From positions 1 to 13,351 of the forward strand of contig USHP01000021.1 in NCBI GenBank assembly GCA_900554625.1: a DNA stretch of 13,351 nucleotides, read 5' to 3'. A model generated the notes under the pieces. That model did no database searches. It saw only the letters and a program-made list of their open reading frames with translations, and was not told where the DNA came from. The translations under genes were made by a program, and so were the position numbers. Of this stretch, positions 7,172 to 13,351 are shown piece by piece (positions within the stretch are counted from its first letter, which is position 1; the number at the start of each line of letters is the position of its first letter). Source of the DNA: an uncultured Eubacteriales bacterium (GTDB taxonomy: Bacteria > Bacillota > Clostridia > Oscillospirales > Oscillospiraceae).

Positions 7172-7455
7172 AAAGACTGTGCCTCCATTTTCGGAACTGC
7201 CATCCCCTTCTGTTCCTCCTGAATTTCCTGCGGTGTCAGCTTTCGGAAACTGTCAACACCTGGAATCGCAGAGAGCGTTCTGCCATTATCCCACTTTGTG
7301 TGGACATTTCCCATATCATCTACATGGTCAACAGTACCTCTGGTTCCCGGTGGTACCGCATAAGCATCTACCATGAGTGCCAGTTCAATTCGGGTACCGG
7401 GCGGATAACTGAGCCGGATCTGGGCAGCTTCACGAGGAGTGGGCGCCTTACTCAT
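7168..7455 (-). CDS. DUF4314 domain protein
   Basis: A 95-residue protein whose middle part (IRLSYPPGTRIELALMVD, PPGTRGTVDHVDDMGNVH, TKWDNGRTLSAIPGVDSF) is the DUF4314 domain, a small beta-rich unit common on conjugative elements of Firmicutes and of unknown function. The ATG at 7455 has GGAGG seven bases upstream and overlaps the end of the 327-residue gene by eight bases; its own stop overlaps the next start. An extended in-frame reading to 7656 would overlap the upstream gene by 200 bases and is rejected. The overlaps indicate one translationally coupled operon. Confidence 0.85.
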   Translation of the reverse strand: MSKAPTPREAAQIRLSYPPGTRIELALMVDAYAVPPGTRGTVDHVDDMGNVHTKWDNGRTLSAIPGVDSFRKLTPQEIQEEQKGMAVPKMEAQSL

Positions 7456-8431
7456 CTGTATCCTCCAAATCTGAAATATCGATAGGACGGGGCAGCGTGT
7501 GATCTCCAACGACCAGAAAATCCAGCCACTCCACATCCGAGATGTCCTCTGCGGATATGTTACCGTACTTCTTGAGCCGGGCTTCGCATTCCGGGCAGAT
7601 GCAGCACTCGTCGCTGTTGCTGTCATAATCGTCTTCCTGTCCTTCCTCTGCATCAAAGACTTTCTCTCTGCCGGTACCGAAGTTGATATAGAGAATACCC
7701 TTATCTGTCAGCACTGACCAGCGGTCCAGGCGCAGAGCCATATCCTGTGTCGTGATCCGTCTGGTCTTTTCCTCCAACGCTTCCTGCTCCTCTGGAGTCA
7801 GGTCTTCTGTCAGCAGCAGATCGATACGTCCATACAGCTTTCTTCCTCGTTTCTCTACTGACCATCTGGCGGATAGTATCTTCTGAAACAGAGATTCTTC
7901 TGCATCCGTCTCGGTGTCCGCAAAACAGAGTGCCATATCATGGATGATCCATGATTGCATCCGCTGAACCGCTTCGCCTATTACATCCGCGTTCTGGAGC
8001 ATTACAGCATCTCTGGCCGGTTCCATCTCACCATCCAGCCCAACAAGCCACCCACGTACAGGAAAGAAGCAGGTGCTTCCAAACTGAGCGGAGCTTTTGA
8101 TCATACGGTCGATTTCCTGCCGCAATTCTGTAATAGAGCGAAATCCGCTGGACAGGATCTGCACCTGAGCCATGATTGGTCGGGGCGGTGCAATCACAGT
8201 ATAAATGGCAGACACCGCATCCAGCAGGGTCATCTCCCCTTCCAGTAGCCGCAGCACAAAATACTCCAACGGAGACTGGTAGTGGAAGGTTGCTTCCAAG
8301 TCCTGTAAAGTGTATTTCTCCGGTACCCGGTCCAATCCCAGTTTCCAGAGAGCCAGTTGCAATTCTTCATACATGGCAGGCATATCTACCTCGGCGTACT
8401 TATTGTGGTGGTTCAGAATTATTGTGATCAT
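7448..8431 (-). CDS. Uncharacterised 327-residue ICE-type protein with C-terminal Cys cluster
   Basis: This protein begins MITIILNHHNKYAEVDMPA and has the stretch YTLQDLEATFHYQSPLEYFV. From memory it resembles uncharacterised proteins found next to DUF4314 genes on gut clostridial ICEs (possibly the DUF6329 group; not certain). The N-terminal 90 residues look like a conserved domain; residues 100-240 are mixed helix and sheet; the C-terminal part has an acidic run followed by CCICPEC (Cys276, 277, 279, 282), which may bind zinc. No membrane segment or signal is visible. GGGAGG precedes the ATG, which overlaps the stop of the broken Cys-rich frame as ATGA. Function is unknown; an antirestriction or host-control role would be a guess from the context only. 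Confidence 0.8.
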   Translation of the reverse strand: MITIILNHHNKYAEVDMPAMYEELQLALWKLGLDRVPEKYTLQDLEATFHYQSPLEYFVLRLLEGEMTLLDAVSAIYTVIAPPRPIMAQVQILSSGFRSITELRQEIDRMIKSSAQFGSTCFFPVRGWLVGLDGEMEPARDAVMLQNADVIGEAVQRMQSWIIHDMALCFADTETDAEESLFQKILSARWSVEKRGRKLYGRIDLLLTEDLTPEEQEALEEKTRRITTQDMALRLDRWSVLTDKGILYINFGTGREKVFDAEEGQEDDYDSNSDECCICPECEARLKKYGNISAEDISDVEWLDFLVVGDHTLPRPIDISDLEDTDE

Positions 8432-8666
8432 TTCGATTCCTCCCTAGTTTGTAATTTCATATATCGTGACCGCAGACAGTCCTCACCGCTGCCCCAGCAA
8501 ATAAAGCCGGAAGCCGGGAAAGGGCATCCGATGCAGAGTTCGGATCTGCTGCATACTTTTCTCTCTGTCTCTTTGGGCGCAGTGGCATACCGCCGCCGTT
8601 CCGGTGTGATTCTCTTTTTACAGCACGACGGCGCTATGCCGGTGCCCTTTTTAATGACTGAGTCAT
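8428..8666 (-). pseudogene. Broken small Cys-rich ICE protein gene
   Basis: GGGAGG and ATG (8666-8664) start a frame reading MTQSLKRAPA and then TAG (8636-8634). Past the TAG that frame continues RRRAVK; from the A5 run at about 8615 a second frame reads KKRITPERRYATAPKETERK, then VCSRSELCIGCPFPASGFIC and WGSGEDCLRSRYMKL, ending in TGA at 8430-8428. That stop overlaps the next start as ATGA, as expected for a real cotranslated gene. Adding one A to the run would join the two parts. The Cys pattern (C-x6-C-x2-C, FICWG, C) suggests a small metal-binding protein. Two lesions, a stop and a frameshift, make it a pseudogene unless one is a sequence error. Confidence 0.6.
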
Positions 8667-8684
8667 CTTTATTTCCTCCCTTCT

Positions 8685-8737
8685 AAAAACAAAAAGAGCC
8701 GGATACTCTGGAGCATCTACTCCGAAATAACCGGCTC
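8685..8737 (-). terminator. Hairpin with T run directly before the ICE-type genes
   Basis: Read on the minus strand, GAGCCGG (8737-8731) pairs with CCGGCTC (8702-8696), with an inner GGAG/CTCC hairpin, followed by TTTTTGTTTTT. It ends 19 bases before the ATG of the broken Cys-rich gene. It may close a lost upstream gene or act as an attenuator. Confidence 0.75.
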
Positions 8738-8739
8738 AA

Positions 8740-8767
8740 AATATATTTGATAATTTTTCGAAAACAA
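8740..8767 (-). promoter_or_regulatory. Weak candidate promoter for the ICE-type operon
   Basis: TTGTTT (8767-8762), 16 bases, then TATATT (8745-8740) on the minus strand. The -10 is good, the -35 is poor. The start point would fall in the following hairpin, which argues against strong use. Confidence 0.25.
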
Positions 8768-8769
8768 CG

Positions 8770-8824
8770 CAAAAAAGCGGTGCCTTTTTTCAAAATCCTT
8801 CCCGGATTCAAAAAAGGCACCGCT
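8770..8824 (-). terminator. Strong minus-strand terminator
   Basis: AGCGGTGCCTTTTTT (8824-8810 read on the minus strand) pairs over 15 bp with AAAAAAGGCACCGCT (8790-8776), with an inner ATCC/GGAT pair, followed by a run of six T. No intact minus-strand gene lies directly upstream of it, so the transcript it stops is unknown. Confidence 0.8.
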
Positions 8825-8969
8825 ACTTAAATGGTTTTTCCGCTTTACTCCTGCATAATCGCAGTTCTAACTTGTAACAACGCAGGATGCATCTATGGAA
8901 TCAAAATTTTCCGTGTTAACATTTTTGCAGAAAATCGTGTACTATTTTTCGTTATAAACTCGTCAATAC
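8825..8969. other. Non-coding AT-rich stretch between terminators
   Basis: No credible gene is seen here. A plus-strand frame starting at 8831 runs through the tRNA terminator and into tRNA-Cys and is rejected. The only structure noted is TCCTGC (8849-8854) with GCAGGA (8882-8887) around a 27-base loop. It may be the scar of a deleted gene or mobile-element end, or hold a small RNA. Confidence 0.4.
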
Positions 8970-9021
8970 AAAAAGAAAACACTTCAGATGGCAACTTTTT
9001 TGAAGTTGCATCTAAAGTGTT
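8970..9021 (-). terminator. Terminator of the tRNA-Gly/tRNA-Cys transcript
   Basis: On the minus strand AACACTT (9021-9015), AGATG and CAACTT pair, with small bulges, with AAGTTG, CATCT and AAGTGTT (8984-8978), followed by TTCTTTTTG. It lies ten bases after the 3' end of tRNA-Cys. Confidence 0.8.
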
Positions 9022-9030
9022 CTCTAAAAA

Positions 9031-9105
9031 TGGAGGTACCGCCCAGATTTGAACTGGGGAATGAGAGTTTTGCAGACTCTTGCCTTACCGCTTGGCCACG
9101 GTACC
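9031..9105 (-). tRNA. tRNA-Cys (anticodon GCA)
   Basis: The minus strand reads a complete 75-base cloverleaf. Acceptor GGTACCG pairs with CGGTACC, followed by discriminator T and an encoded CCA. The anticodon stem AGAGT/ACTCT holds the loop CTGCAAA with anticodon GCA. The T arm has CCCAG-TTCAAAT-CTGGG. It is the second gene of a two-tRNA transcript behind tRNA-Gly. Confidence 0.96.
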
Positions 9106-9112
9106 GTATGAA

Positions 9113-9138
9113 ATAAGGAACGCATGTGCGTTCCTTAT
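9113..9138. repeat. Near-perfect inverted repeat between the two tRNA genes
   Basis: ATAAGGAACGCA (9113-9124) and TGCGTTCCTTAT (9127-9138) are perfect arms around TG. It fills most of the 38-base spacer and may guide processing or weakly terminate between the tRNAs. Its GGAACGCA/TGCGTTCC core is the same as in the rplA terminator. Confidence 0.7.
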
Positions 9139-9143
9139 CTGTT

Positions 9144-9219
9144 TGGAGCGGGTGACGAGGCTCGAACTCGCTACCTCCACCTTGGCAAGGTGGCGCTCTA
9201 CCAGATGAGCTACACCCGC
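9144..9219 (-). tRNA. tRNA-Gly (anticodon GCC)
   Basis: The minus strand reads a complete 76-base cloverleaf with encoded CCA. Acceptor GCGGGTG pairs with CACCCGC. The anticodon stem CCACC/GGTGG holds the loop TTGCCAA with anticodon GCC. The D arm has AGCTCATCTGGTAGAGC and the T arm GAGTTCGAGCCTC. It is the promoter-proximal gene of the pair. Confidence 0.96.
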
Positions 9220-9233
9220 AGGGAACATGGCTT

Positions 9234-9261
9234 ATTATAGCGAAGTTTTAGAAAATGTCAA
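9234..9261 (-). promoter_or_regulatory. Strong sigma-A promoter of the tRNA operon
   Basis: On the minus strand TTGACA (9261-9256), a 16-base spacer and TATAAT (9239-9234) form a consensus promoter just before tRNA-Gly. A second TTGACA stands at 9283-9278 without a matching -10. Confidence 0.9.
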
Positions 9262-9284
9262 GCCTTTTTTTCAAAAATGTCAAA

Positions 9285-10445
9285 TTATTTTTCTTCCTGG
9301 GTTTCTGCCGTCTCTGCCACCGTTTCTTCAGTCTGCTCGGTAGGCTGCACCGCGGCATCCTGACCGGCAGCGGTACAGGCAGGATACATGGAATAATCCC
9401 AGACATAGTCTTCCATCTGCGTATCCGAAAGTTCCCGGAATCCGCCGTTTGCACTGCACCACAGCAGATCCACATGATAATACTGTCCATCATCCAGCAC
9501 GATGTTCCAGGTCCAGGGTTCACCGGCGTGGGTTCCCGTGACAATCAGGCATTCCAGCCCCGCACCACGGCACATGGCCGCATATACCCGGGCAAAGGCA
9601 CGGCTGTCGCCCACCCCATGCCGCAGCAGGCTGTAGGCAGGGGTAATGGAAGTTTCTACTTTATAGTCAAAACGCTCCATCAGGAAAGCGTACAGCTGGG
9701 CATACTTCTGCCGATCGGCATCGTCTCCGCTGACATACAGGGAAGCCGCGTCAAACACCGGCTTGACCTGAGACTGCATTCGGCGCAGAGAGTCCCGGCT
9801 GTTCTGGTAAGTAAACACCAATTCCACCACCCGGCTGACACCGCTTCCGTAAACCGCTTCCGTTACCTGGGGCGTTTCCATGACAATCTGGGGATTCTCC
9901 AGAGCATAGTCCTGCACCAGCTGGGTATAGTCTACCGGTTCATAGTCTTCCACCAGCAGAACAATTCCGGATTCAAAGCCTGCCATCGCATCGGTGACAA
10001 TCCGCTTCGCTGCTTCCACGTCCCGGGCTGTACGAATTCCCTGAATTTCCGTCCGGCCATGGAGATACTGGATGCTTACCGCCACCGCCGGCTGGCCCAC
10101 ACTGGTACCCAGTTCATAGTTGATTTCCTTCACGGCATACGCGGTAATGGGATCATAGACCATAACGTGACGCACAGCCTGCTCCATTCTCTGCTGCACC
10201 GTCTGCTGGGGATATTCCGAGATATTGATGGCAGCCATCTCTGTTCCGGATGCCACGATTTTTTCCAGAGCCTCAATCAATTCCCCATAGCTGGAGGCAG
10301 AAATCACTTCTGACTGATTATTCTGCCGCTGGCTTTGGTGGGAAGTAACGGACGCATACCGGCCATCCAGCCAGCCGCAGCCTGACAGCAGCAGGCTGGC
10401 AGTCAGACCAATCAGGATACAGGCCAGTTTCTTTCTGTTGCACAT
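9285..10445 (-). CDS. Lipoprotein with transglutaminase-like domain, catalytic residues apparently lost
   Basis: A 386-residue exported lipoprotein. Residues 1-23 form a lipoprotein signal (basic NRKK, hydrophobic core, lipobox LLLSGC with Cys23). Residues 30-250 have no family I recognise. Residues 270-330 resemble a transglutaminase/protease-like fold: SLLRHGVGDSRAFARVYAAM, then a W-x-W-N stretch and DDGQYYHVDLLW. In active relatives the pattern is G-x-C-x-x-(Y/F)-A, then H-x-W-N, then HVD-x-x-W; here Ser281 stands for the Cys and Trp311 for the His, while Asp326 is kept, so it is probably a binding module rather than an enzyme. The tail is Glu/Thr-rich. It follows yitT by 15 bases holding AGGAG, suggesting cotranscription. 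No hairpin terminator is seen after it. Confidence 0.8.
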   Translation of the reverse strand: MCNRKKLACILIGLTASLLLSGCGWLDGRYASVTSHQSQRQNNQSEVISASSYGELIEALEKIVASGTEMAAINISEYPQQTVQQRMEQAVRHVMVYDPITAYAVKEINYELGTSVGQPAVAVSIQYLHGRTEIQGIRTARDVEAAKRIVTDAMAGFESGIVLLVEDYEPVDYTQLVQDYALENPQIVMETPQVTEAVYGSGVSRVVELVFTYQNSRDSLRRMQSQVKPVFDAASLYVSGDDADRQKYAQLYAFLMERFDYKVETSITPAYSLLRHGVGDSRAFARVYAAMCRGAGLECLIVTGTHAGEPWTWNIVLDDGQYYHVDLLWCSANGGFRELSDTQMEDYVWDYSMYPACTAAGQDAAVQPTEQTEETVAETAETQEEK

Positions 10446-10460
10446 ACACCCCGTCTCCTA

Positions 10461-11324
10461 TCAAAGGGAATTCTGGGAATACCGGGAAAATCCGTCTCCC
10501 AGCACCTGGTGGGCCTCCTGTACGATCACAAAAGCCGACGGGTCAATTTCCATCACCAGTTCCTTAAGTTCCGTAATCTGCTGTTTCTTCACCGCCGTCA
10601 GCACCACCATCATCTGCTGATGGGTATAGCTTCCTTCCGCATGAAGCAGGGTTGCTCCCCGGTCCAGTTTGGTACCGATGGCTTCCGCGATGGCGGCATG
10701 TTCCTTGGTGATAATCAGCGCCACTTTGGAATAGTCAAACCGGTATACCACAGCGTCAATCACCTTACCGGTGATAAACACCGCCACACCGGTATACAGC
10801 GCCTTGGTCACATCCTGGAACACAATGCCCGTCAGCACCACCACAAAGGCATCAAATGCCATGGTAATCTGTCCGATGGGTATGTTCCGGTAGCGCAGTT
10901 TCAAAAGCCGCACCAGAATATCCGACCCGCCGGTGGAACTGCCGCAGACAAAAACCATCCCCAGTCCCAGACCGCACAGCGTTCCGCCATACAGCGCTCC
11001 AATGAGGGGTTCCAAGGTCAGATTGGCTATGCCGCTCAGACCATCAATCAGAATAGAGCTGAACAGCATTCCCAGCAGGCTTCCCCAGAAAAACCGCTTA
11101 CCGATTTTCGCGCCGCCCAAGGCAAATAAGGGCAAATTCAGCACGATTGACAACGTGCCCACACTTCCGAATCCTGCCACCTCCACAAAAGCCATGGCCA
11201 GACCAGAAATACCGCCGGGGTTCAGGTCGTTGGGCTGCAAAAACAGCACAAATCCCAGGGCAAACAAACTGCTGCCCACTATGGTAACCGGAATCCATCC
11301 ATAATCATGCCAAAGTTTGCCCAT
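10461..11324 (-). CDS. YitT family membrane protein (DUF161 with C-terminal DUF2179)
   Basis: A 287-residue integral membrane protein of the YitT family, widespread in Firmicutes and of unclear transport or regulatory role. Residues 10-200 hold five to six membrane helices with the family's LFALGFVLFLQPNDLNPGGI, SGLAMAF and GSSTGGSDILVRLL stretches. Residues 205-280 form the cytosolic DUF2179 domain (SKVALIITKEHAAIAEAIG, RGATLLHAEGSYTHQQ, EIDPSAFVIVQEAHQVLGDGF). Length and order are normal and no key part is missing. The ATG at 11324 follows AGGAGG. It lies about 30 bases after the topoisomerase gene and 15 before the lipoprotein gene, so a three-gene transcript is likely, though no shared pathway is evident. 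Confidence 0.92.
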   Translation of the reverse strand: MGKLWHDYGWIPVTIVGSSLFALGFVLFLQPNDLNPGGISGLAMAFVEVAGFGSVGTLSIVLNLPLFALGGAKIGKRFFWGSLLGMLFSSILIDGLSGIANLTLEPLIGALYGGTLCGLGLGMVFVCGSSTGGSDILVRLLKLRYRNIPIGQITMAFDAFVVVLTGIVFQDVTKALYTGVAVFITGKVIDAVVYRFDYSKVALIITKEHAAIAEAIGTKLDRGATLLHAEGSYTHQQMMVVLTAVKKQQITELKELVMEIDPSAFVIVQEAHQVLGDGFSRYSQNSL

Positions 11325-11356
11325 ATTGGAACCTCCTCCTGGAATCTCTTCCCGGA

Positions 11357-13351
11357 TTATACGTCAAATGTCTGCTGTTTATCCGGGCTGTCCTCATCTT
11401 TCAGAAGCATGCCCGCTGTGGGAATGGTTTTGCTGCGATAACGATTTTCGTTGACGATTCCGCTGTTTTCCAGCAGCGCCGCCTGAGTCAATACCGCTTT
11501 TTTCTTCAGATTCATCACTGCCACGCCCTGAGTATTGCGGGTGGTCTTTGGCAGCAGCTGGGCGGTGGAGAAAATCAGAGCCCGTCCATCGGAAGAATAC
11601 AGTACCATCTGGGCATCCTGCTCCAGCGCCATAACGCTGACCAGAGGACTCTTATCACTATAGGCGCCGGTCAGCTTTTTCCGGTTGGTTTTGGTTTCAT
11701 AGGCGGACAAAGAAACCTTGGCTACCTTGCCGTTTTCAAAGAAGAACAGCACAAATCCCTTATAATCTCCGCAGAATACCAGAGCCGACATGTTTTCTCC
11801 CGGCTCAAAGCCAAGCTTCTGGGGCAGATAGTCGCCAAGAAGAGATGCTTTTCCATCGTCAAAATCAGACAGTCTTGACTTATAGCACTGGAATTGGTCT
11901 GTAAATACCAAGAATTCCGCACGGTTGGTGGTTTCCTTGGAGAAAAGCAGGCTGTCGCCTTCTTTGAATTTCTGTTCGCCGCTCATCCGTAGGGACTGCT
12001 GGGTAATCTTCTTCAGATAACCCTCTTTGGACAGGAATACGGTCACGGCGTAATCCGCCGCTGCCGGCTCTTCCTCCTCCACAGCCGTTTCCTGGAAATC
12101 GTAGATAATTTCCGTTTTCCGGGGCTTTCCGTACTTGGAAGAAACCGCCTCCAGTTCCCGGATAATCACATTTTTCAGTTTCCGGGAGCTGTTGAGGGTA
12201 TCCTGCAAGTCTGCGATTTCCTGCTCCAGCTGGTCGATGACCTTGGTCTGCTTCAGGATGTATTCCTTATTGATATTGCGCAGCTTGATTTCCGCCACAA
12301 AGTTGGCCTGGATCTCGTCAATGCCGAAGCCGATCATCAGGTTCGGCACCACTTCACTTTCCAGTTCCGTCTCCCGGATGGTGCGGATGGCCTTATCAAT
12401 GTCCAGCAGGATTCGGGCCAGACCTTTCAGCAGGTGGAGCCGTTCTTCCTTCTTCTGAATCTGGAAGAAAATCCGGCGCTTGATGCACTCGGTGCGCCAA
12501 GCAGTCCACTCCTGCAAAATTTCTCCTACACCCATCACCCGGGGCATGCCGCCGATGAGGATGTTGAAGTTGCAGGGGAAGCTGTCCTGCAAGGGGGTCA
12601 GCCGGAACAGCTTCTGCATCAGCTTCTCCGGCTCCACGCCCCGTTTCAGATCGATGGTCAGTTTCAGGCCGTTCAGGTCGGTTTCGTCCCGCATGTCGGC
12701 AATTTCCCGGATTTTTCCCGCCTTAATCAGCTCCGCCACCTTATCCATAATCACTTCGGTGGCTGTTGTATAGGGAATTTCCGTAATTTCAATCAAATTG
12801 CCGTCCTTGACATAGCGCCACTTTGCACGGAGCTTGAAGCTGCCACGACCGGTGGTGTAGATATCCCGGGTGGCGCTTTCATCAAACAGCAATTCCCCAC
12901 CGGTAGAAAAATCCGGGCCAGGCAAAGTTTCCAGCAGGTCGTGATCCGGATTTTTCATCAGGGCGATGGTGGTATCGCAGATTTCCTTCAGATTGAAAGA
13001 ACAGATATTGCTGGCCATGCCAACAGCAATACCCTGGTTGGCAGAAACCAGTACGTTGGGGAAAGTGGTAGGAAGTAGCGTTGGCTCTTTCATGGTAGCG
13101 TCATAGTTATCCACCATGTCCACGGTATCGCTGTCGATATCCCGGAAAACCTCCGCACAGATGGGGTCCAGCTTTGCCTCGGTATACCGGGAAGCTGCGT
13201 AAGCCATATCCCGGGAGTAGACCTTACCGAAGTTACCCTTGGAATCCACAAAGGGGTGCAGCAGGGATTCGTTACCCTTGGCCAGGCGCACCATGGTTTC
13301 GTAGATGGCGGCGTCGCCGTGGGGGTTCAGGCGCATGGTCTGGCCCACAAT
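11357..13351 (-). CDS. parC: DNA topoisomerase IV-type subunit A (5' end outside the window)
   Basis: This is the DNA-breaking and rejoining A subunit of a type IIA topoisomerase, working with a GyrB/ParE-type ATPase. The frame is open to the window edge, so about the first 80 residues are missing. It shows the quinolone-region block NPHGDAAIYETMVRLAKGNE, then VDSKGNFGKVYSRDMAYAAS, and RYTEAKL, where the Tyr (codon 13186-13184) is the active-site tyrosine; TTFPNVLVSANQGIAVGMAS follows. A long helical coiled-coil region lies mid-protein (LKGLARILLDIDKAI to KLKNVIIRELEAV), then a beta-pinwheel C-terminal domain. I see no GyrA box (QRRGGKG), so it is probably the ParC-like paralogue rather than gyrase; annotation as a second gyrA is possible. 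Ala stands where E. coli GyrA has Ser83, and Glu where it has Asp87. Confidence 0.88.
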   Translation of the reverse strand: MVGQTMRLNPHGDAAIYETMVRLAKGNESLLHPFVDSKGNFGKVYSRDMAYAASRYTEAKLDPICAEVFRDIDSDTVDMVDNYDATMKEPTLLPTTFPNVLVSANQGIAVGMASNICSFNLKEICDTTIALMKNPDHDLLETLPGPDFSTGGELLFDESATRDIYTTGRGSFKLRAKWRYVKDGNLIEITEIPYTTATEVIMDKVAELIKAGKIREIADMRDETDLNGLKLTIDLKRGVEPEKLMQKLFRLTPLQDSFPCNFNILIGGMPRVMGVGEILQEWTAWRTECIKRRIFFQIQKKEERLHLLKGLARILLDIDKAIRTIRETELESEVVPNLMIGFGIDEIQANFVAEIKLRNINKEYILKQTKVIDQLEQEIADLQDTLNSSRKLKNVIIRELEAVSSKYGKPRKTEIIYDFQETAVEEEEPAAADYAVTVFLSKEGYLKKITQQSLRMSGEQKFKEGDSLLFSKETTNRAEFLVFTDQFQCYKSRLSDFDDGKASLLGDYLPQKLGFEPGENMSALVFCGDYKGFVLFFFENGKVAKVSLSAYETKTNRKKLTGAYSDKSPLVSVMALEQDAQMVLYSSDGRALIFSTAQLLPKTTRNTQGVAVMNLKKKAVLTQAALLENSGIVNENRYRSKTIPTAGMLLKDEDSPDKQQTFDV

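Larger units (their letters stand above)
6924..8737 (-). mobile_element. Remnant of an integrative conjugative element module
   Basis: Four tightly overlapping minus-strand frames (broken Cys-rich gene, 327-residue protein, DUF4314, truncated 88-residue protein) resemble a cluster carried by ICEs of gut Clostridia. No integrase, relaxase or transfer gene is present, one gene is broken and one cut short, so this is a decayed fragment. The left edge is placed at the join to the epimerase coding sequence; the right edge is uncertain but should lie between the leader hairpin at 8685-8737 and the tRNA genes. No repeat of a tRNA 3' end was found at the left edge. Confidence 0.6.

Noticed and set aside
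7168..7656. Longer version of the DUF4314 gene starting at 7656
   Set aside because: It would overlap the 327-residue gene by about 200 bases; the inner ATG at 7455 has GGAGG and gives the normal domain length.
8739..9030. Riboswitch, T-box or CRISPR array in the non-coding stretch
   Set aside because: No T-box sequence, no known aptamer core and no regularly spaced repeats were seen; the structures present are ordinary terminators.
8831..9052. Plus-strand frame of 73 codons
   Set aside because: It runs through the tRNA terminator hairpin and into tRNA-Cys, and has no ribosome binding site or recognisable product.
6900..9105. ICE attachment-site repeat of the tRNA-Cys 3' end
   Set aside because: I looked for a copy of the tRNA-Cys 3' sequence at the epimerase junction and found none, so a tRNA-targeted insertion is not supported.

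Overview
The window looks like a chromosome segment of a gut-type Firmicute of class Clostridia (Oscillospiraceae/Ruminococcaceae-like). This rests on Shine-Dalgarno sites of the AGGAGG type before almost every gene, a low-GC-Gram-positive ribosomal gene set (nusG-rplK-rplA), a YitT protein, a topoisomerase subunit of the clostridial type, and a fragment resembling the integrative conjugative elements (ICEs) of gut Clostridia. Species cannot be named from the sequence alone.

Layout, left to right. (1) 1-1686, plus strand: the 3' end of nusG, rplK (L11) and rplA (L1), closed by a strong terminator. Two RNA elements resembling the L1-binding site of 23S rRNA sit before rplK and before rplA. rplK carries a one-base deletion that scrambles its last ~23 residues. 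(2) 1767-4086, plus strand: a TetR-type repressor followed by three small multi-pass membrane proteins, the last one DUF2871. The same 13-bp operator, TGAAC-N3-GTTCA, lies at the repressor promoter and before the first membrane gene, which points to one self-controlled regulon of unknown job. (3) 4122-5056: a lone gene for a Cys-rich, collagen-repeat protein with a BclA-like C-terminal domain, possibly a spore-surface protein, ending in a terminator shared with the convergent sugar genes. (4) 5098-6980, minus strand: a PfkB-family sugar kinase (fructokinase-like) and an aldose 1-epimerase-like protein, probably one sugar-use operon. (5) 6905-8737, minus strand: a remnant of an ICE cargo or conjugation module (broken Cys-rich gene, 327-residue protein, DUF4314 protein, truncated 88-residue protein), joined directly to the start of the epimerase gene so that the epimerase seems to have lost its native start codon. 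(6) 8739-9261, minus strand: a non-coding stretch with stacked terminators, then tRNA-Cys(GCA) and tRNA-Gly(GCC) behind a strong promoter. (7) 9285-13351, minus strand: a lipoprotein with a transglutaminase-like fold that seems to lack its catalytic Cys and His, a YitT-family membrane protein, and the 3' four-fifths of a topoisomerase IV-type subunit A gene, closely spaced and probably cotranscribed.

Points most worth a second look: the paired L1 RNA elements, the operator-linked TetR and membrane-protein cassette, the ICE-epimerase junction, the apparently dead transglutaminase-like lipoprotein, and the rplK frameshift. All assignments are from reading the sequence and family memory; no database search was possible.
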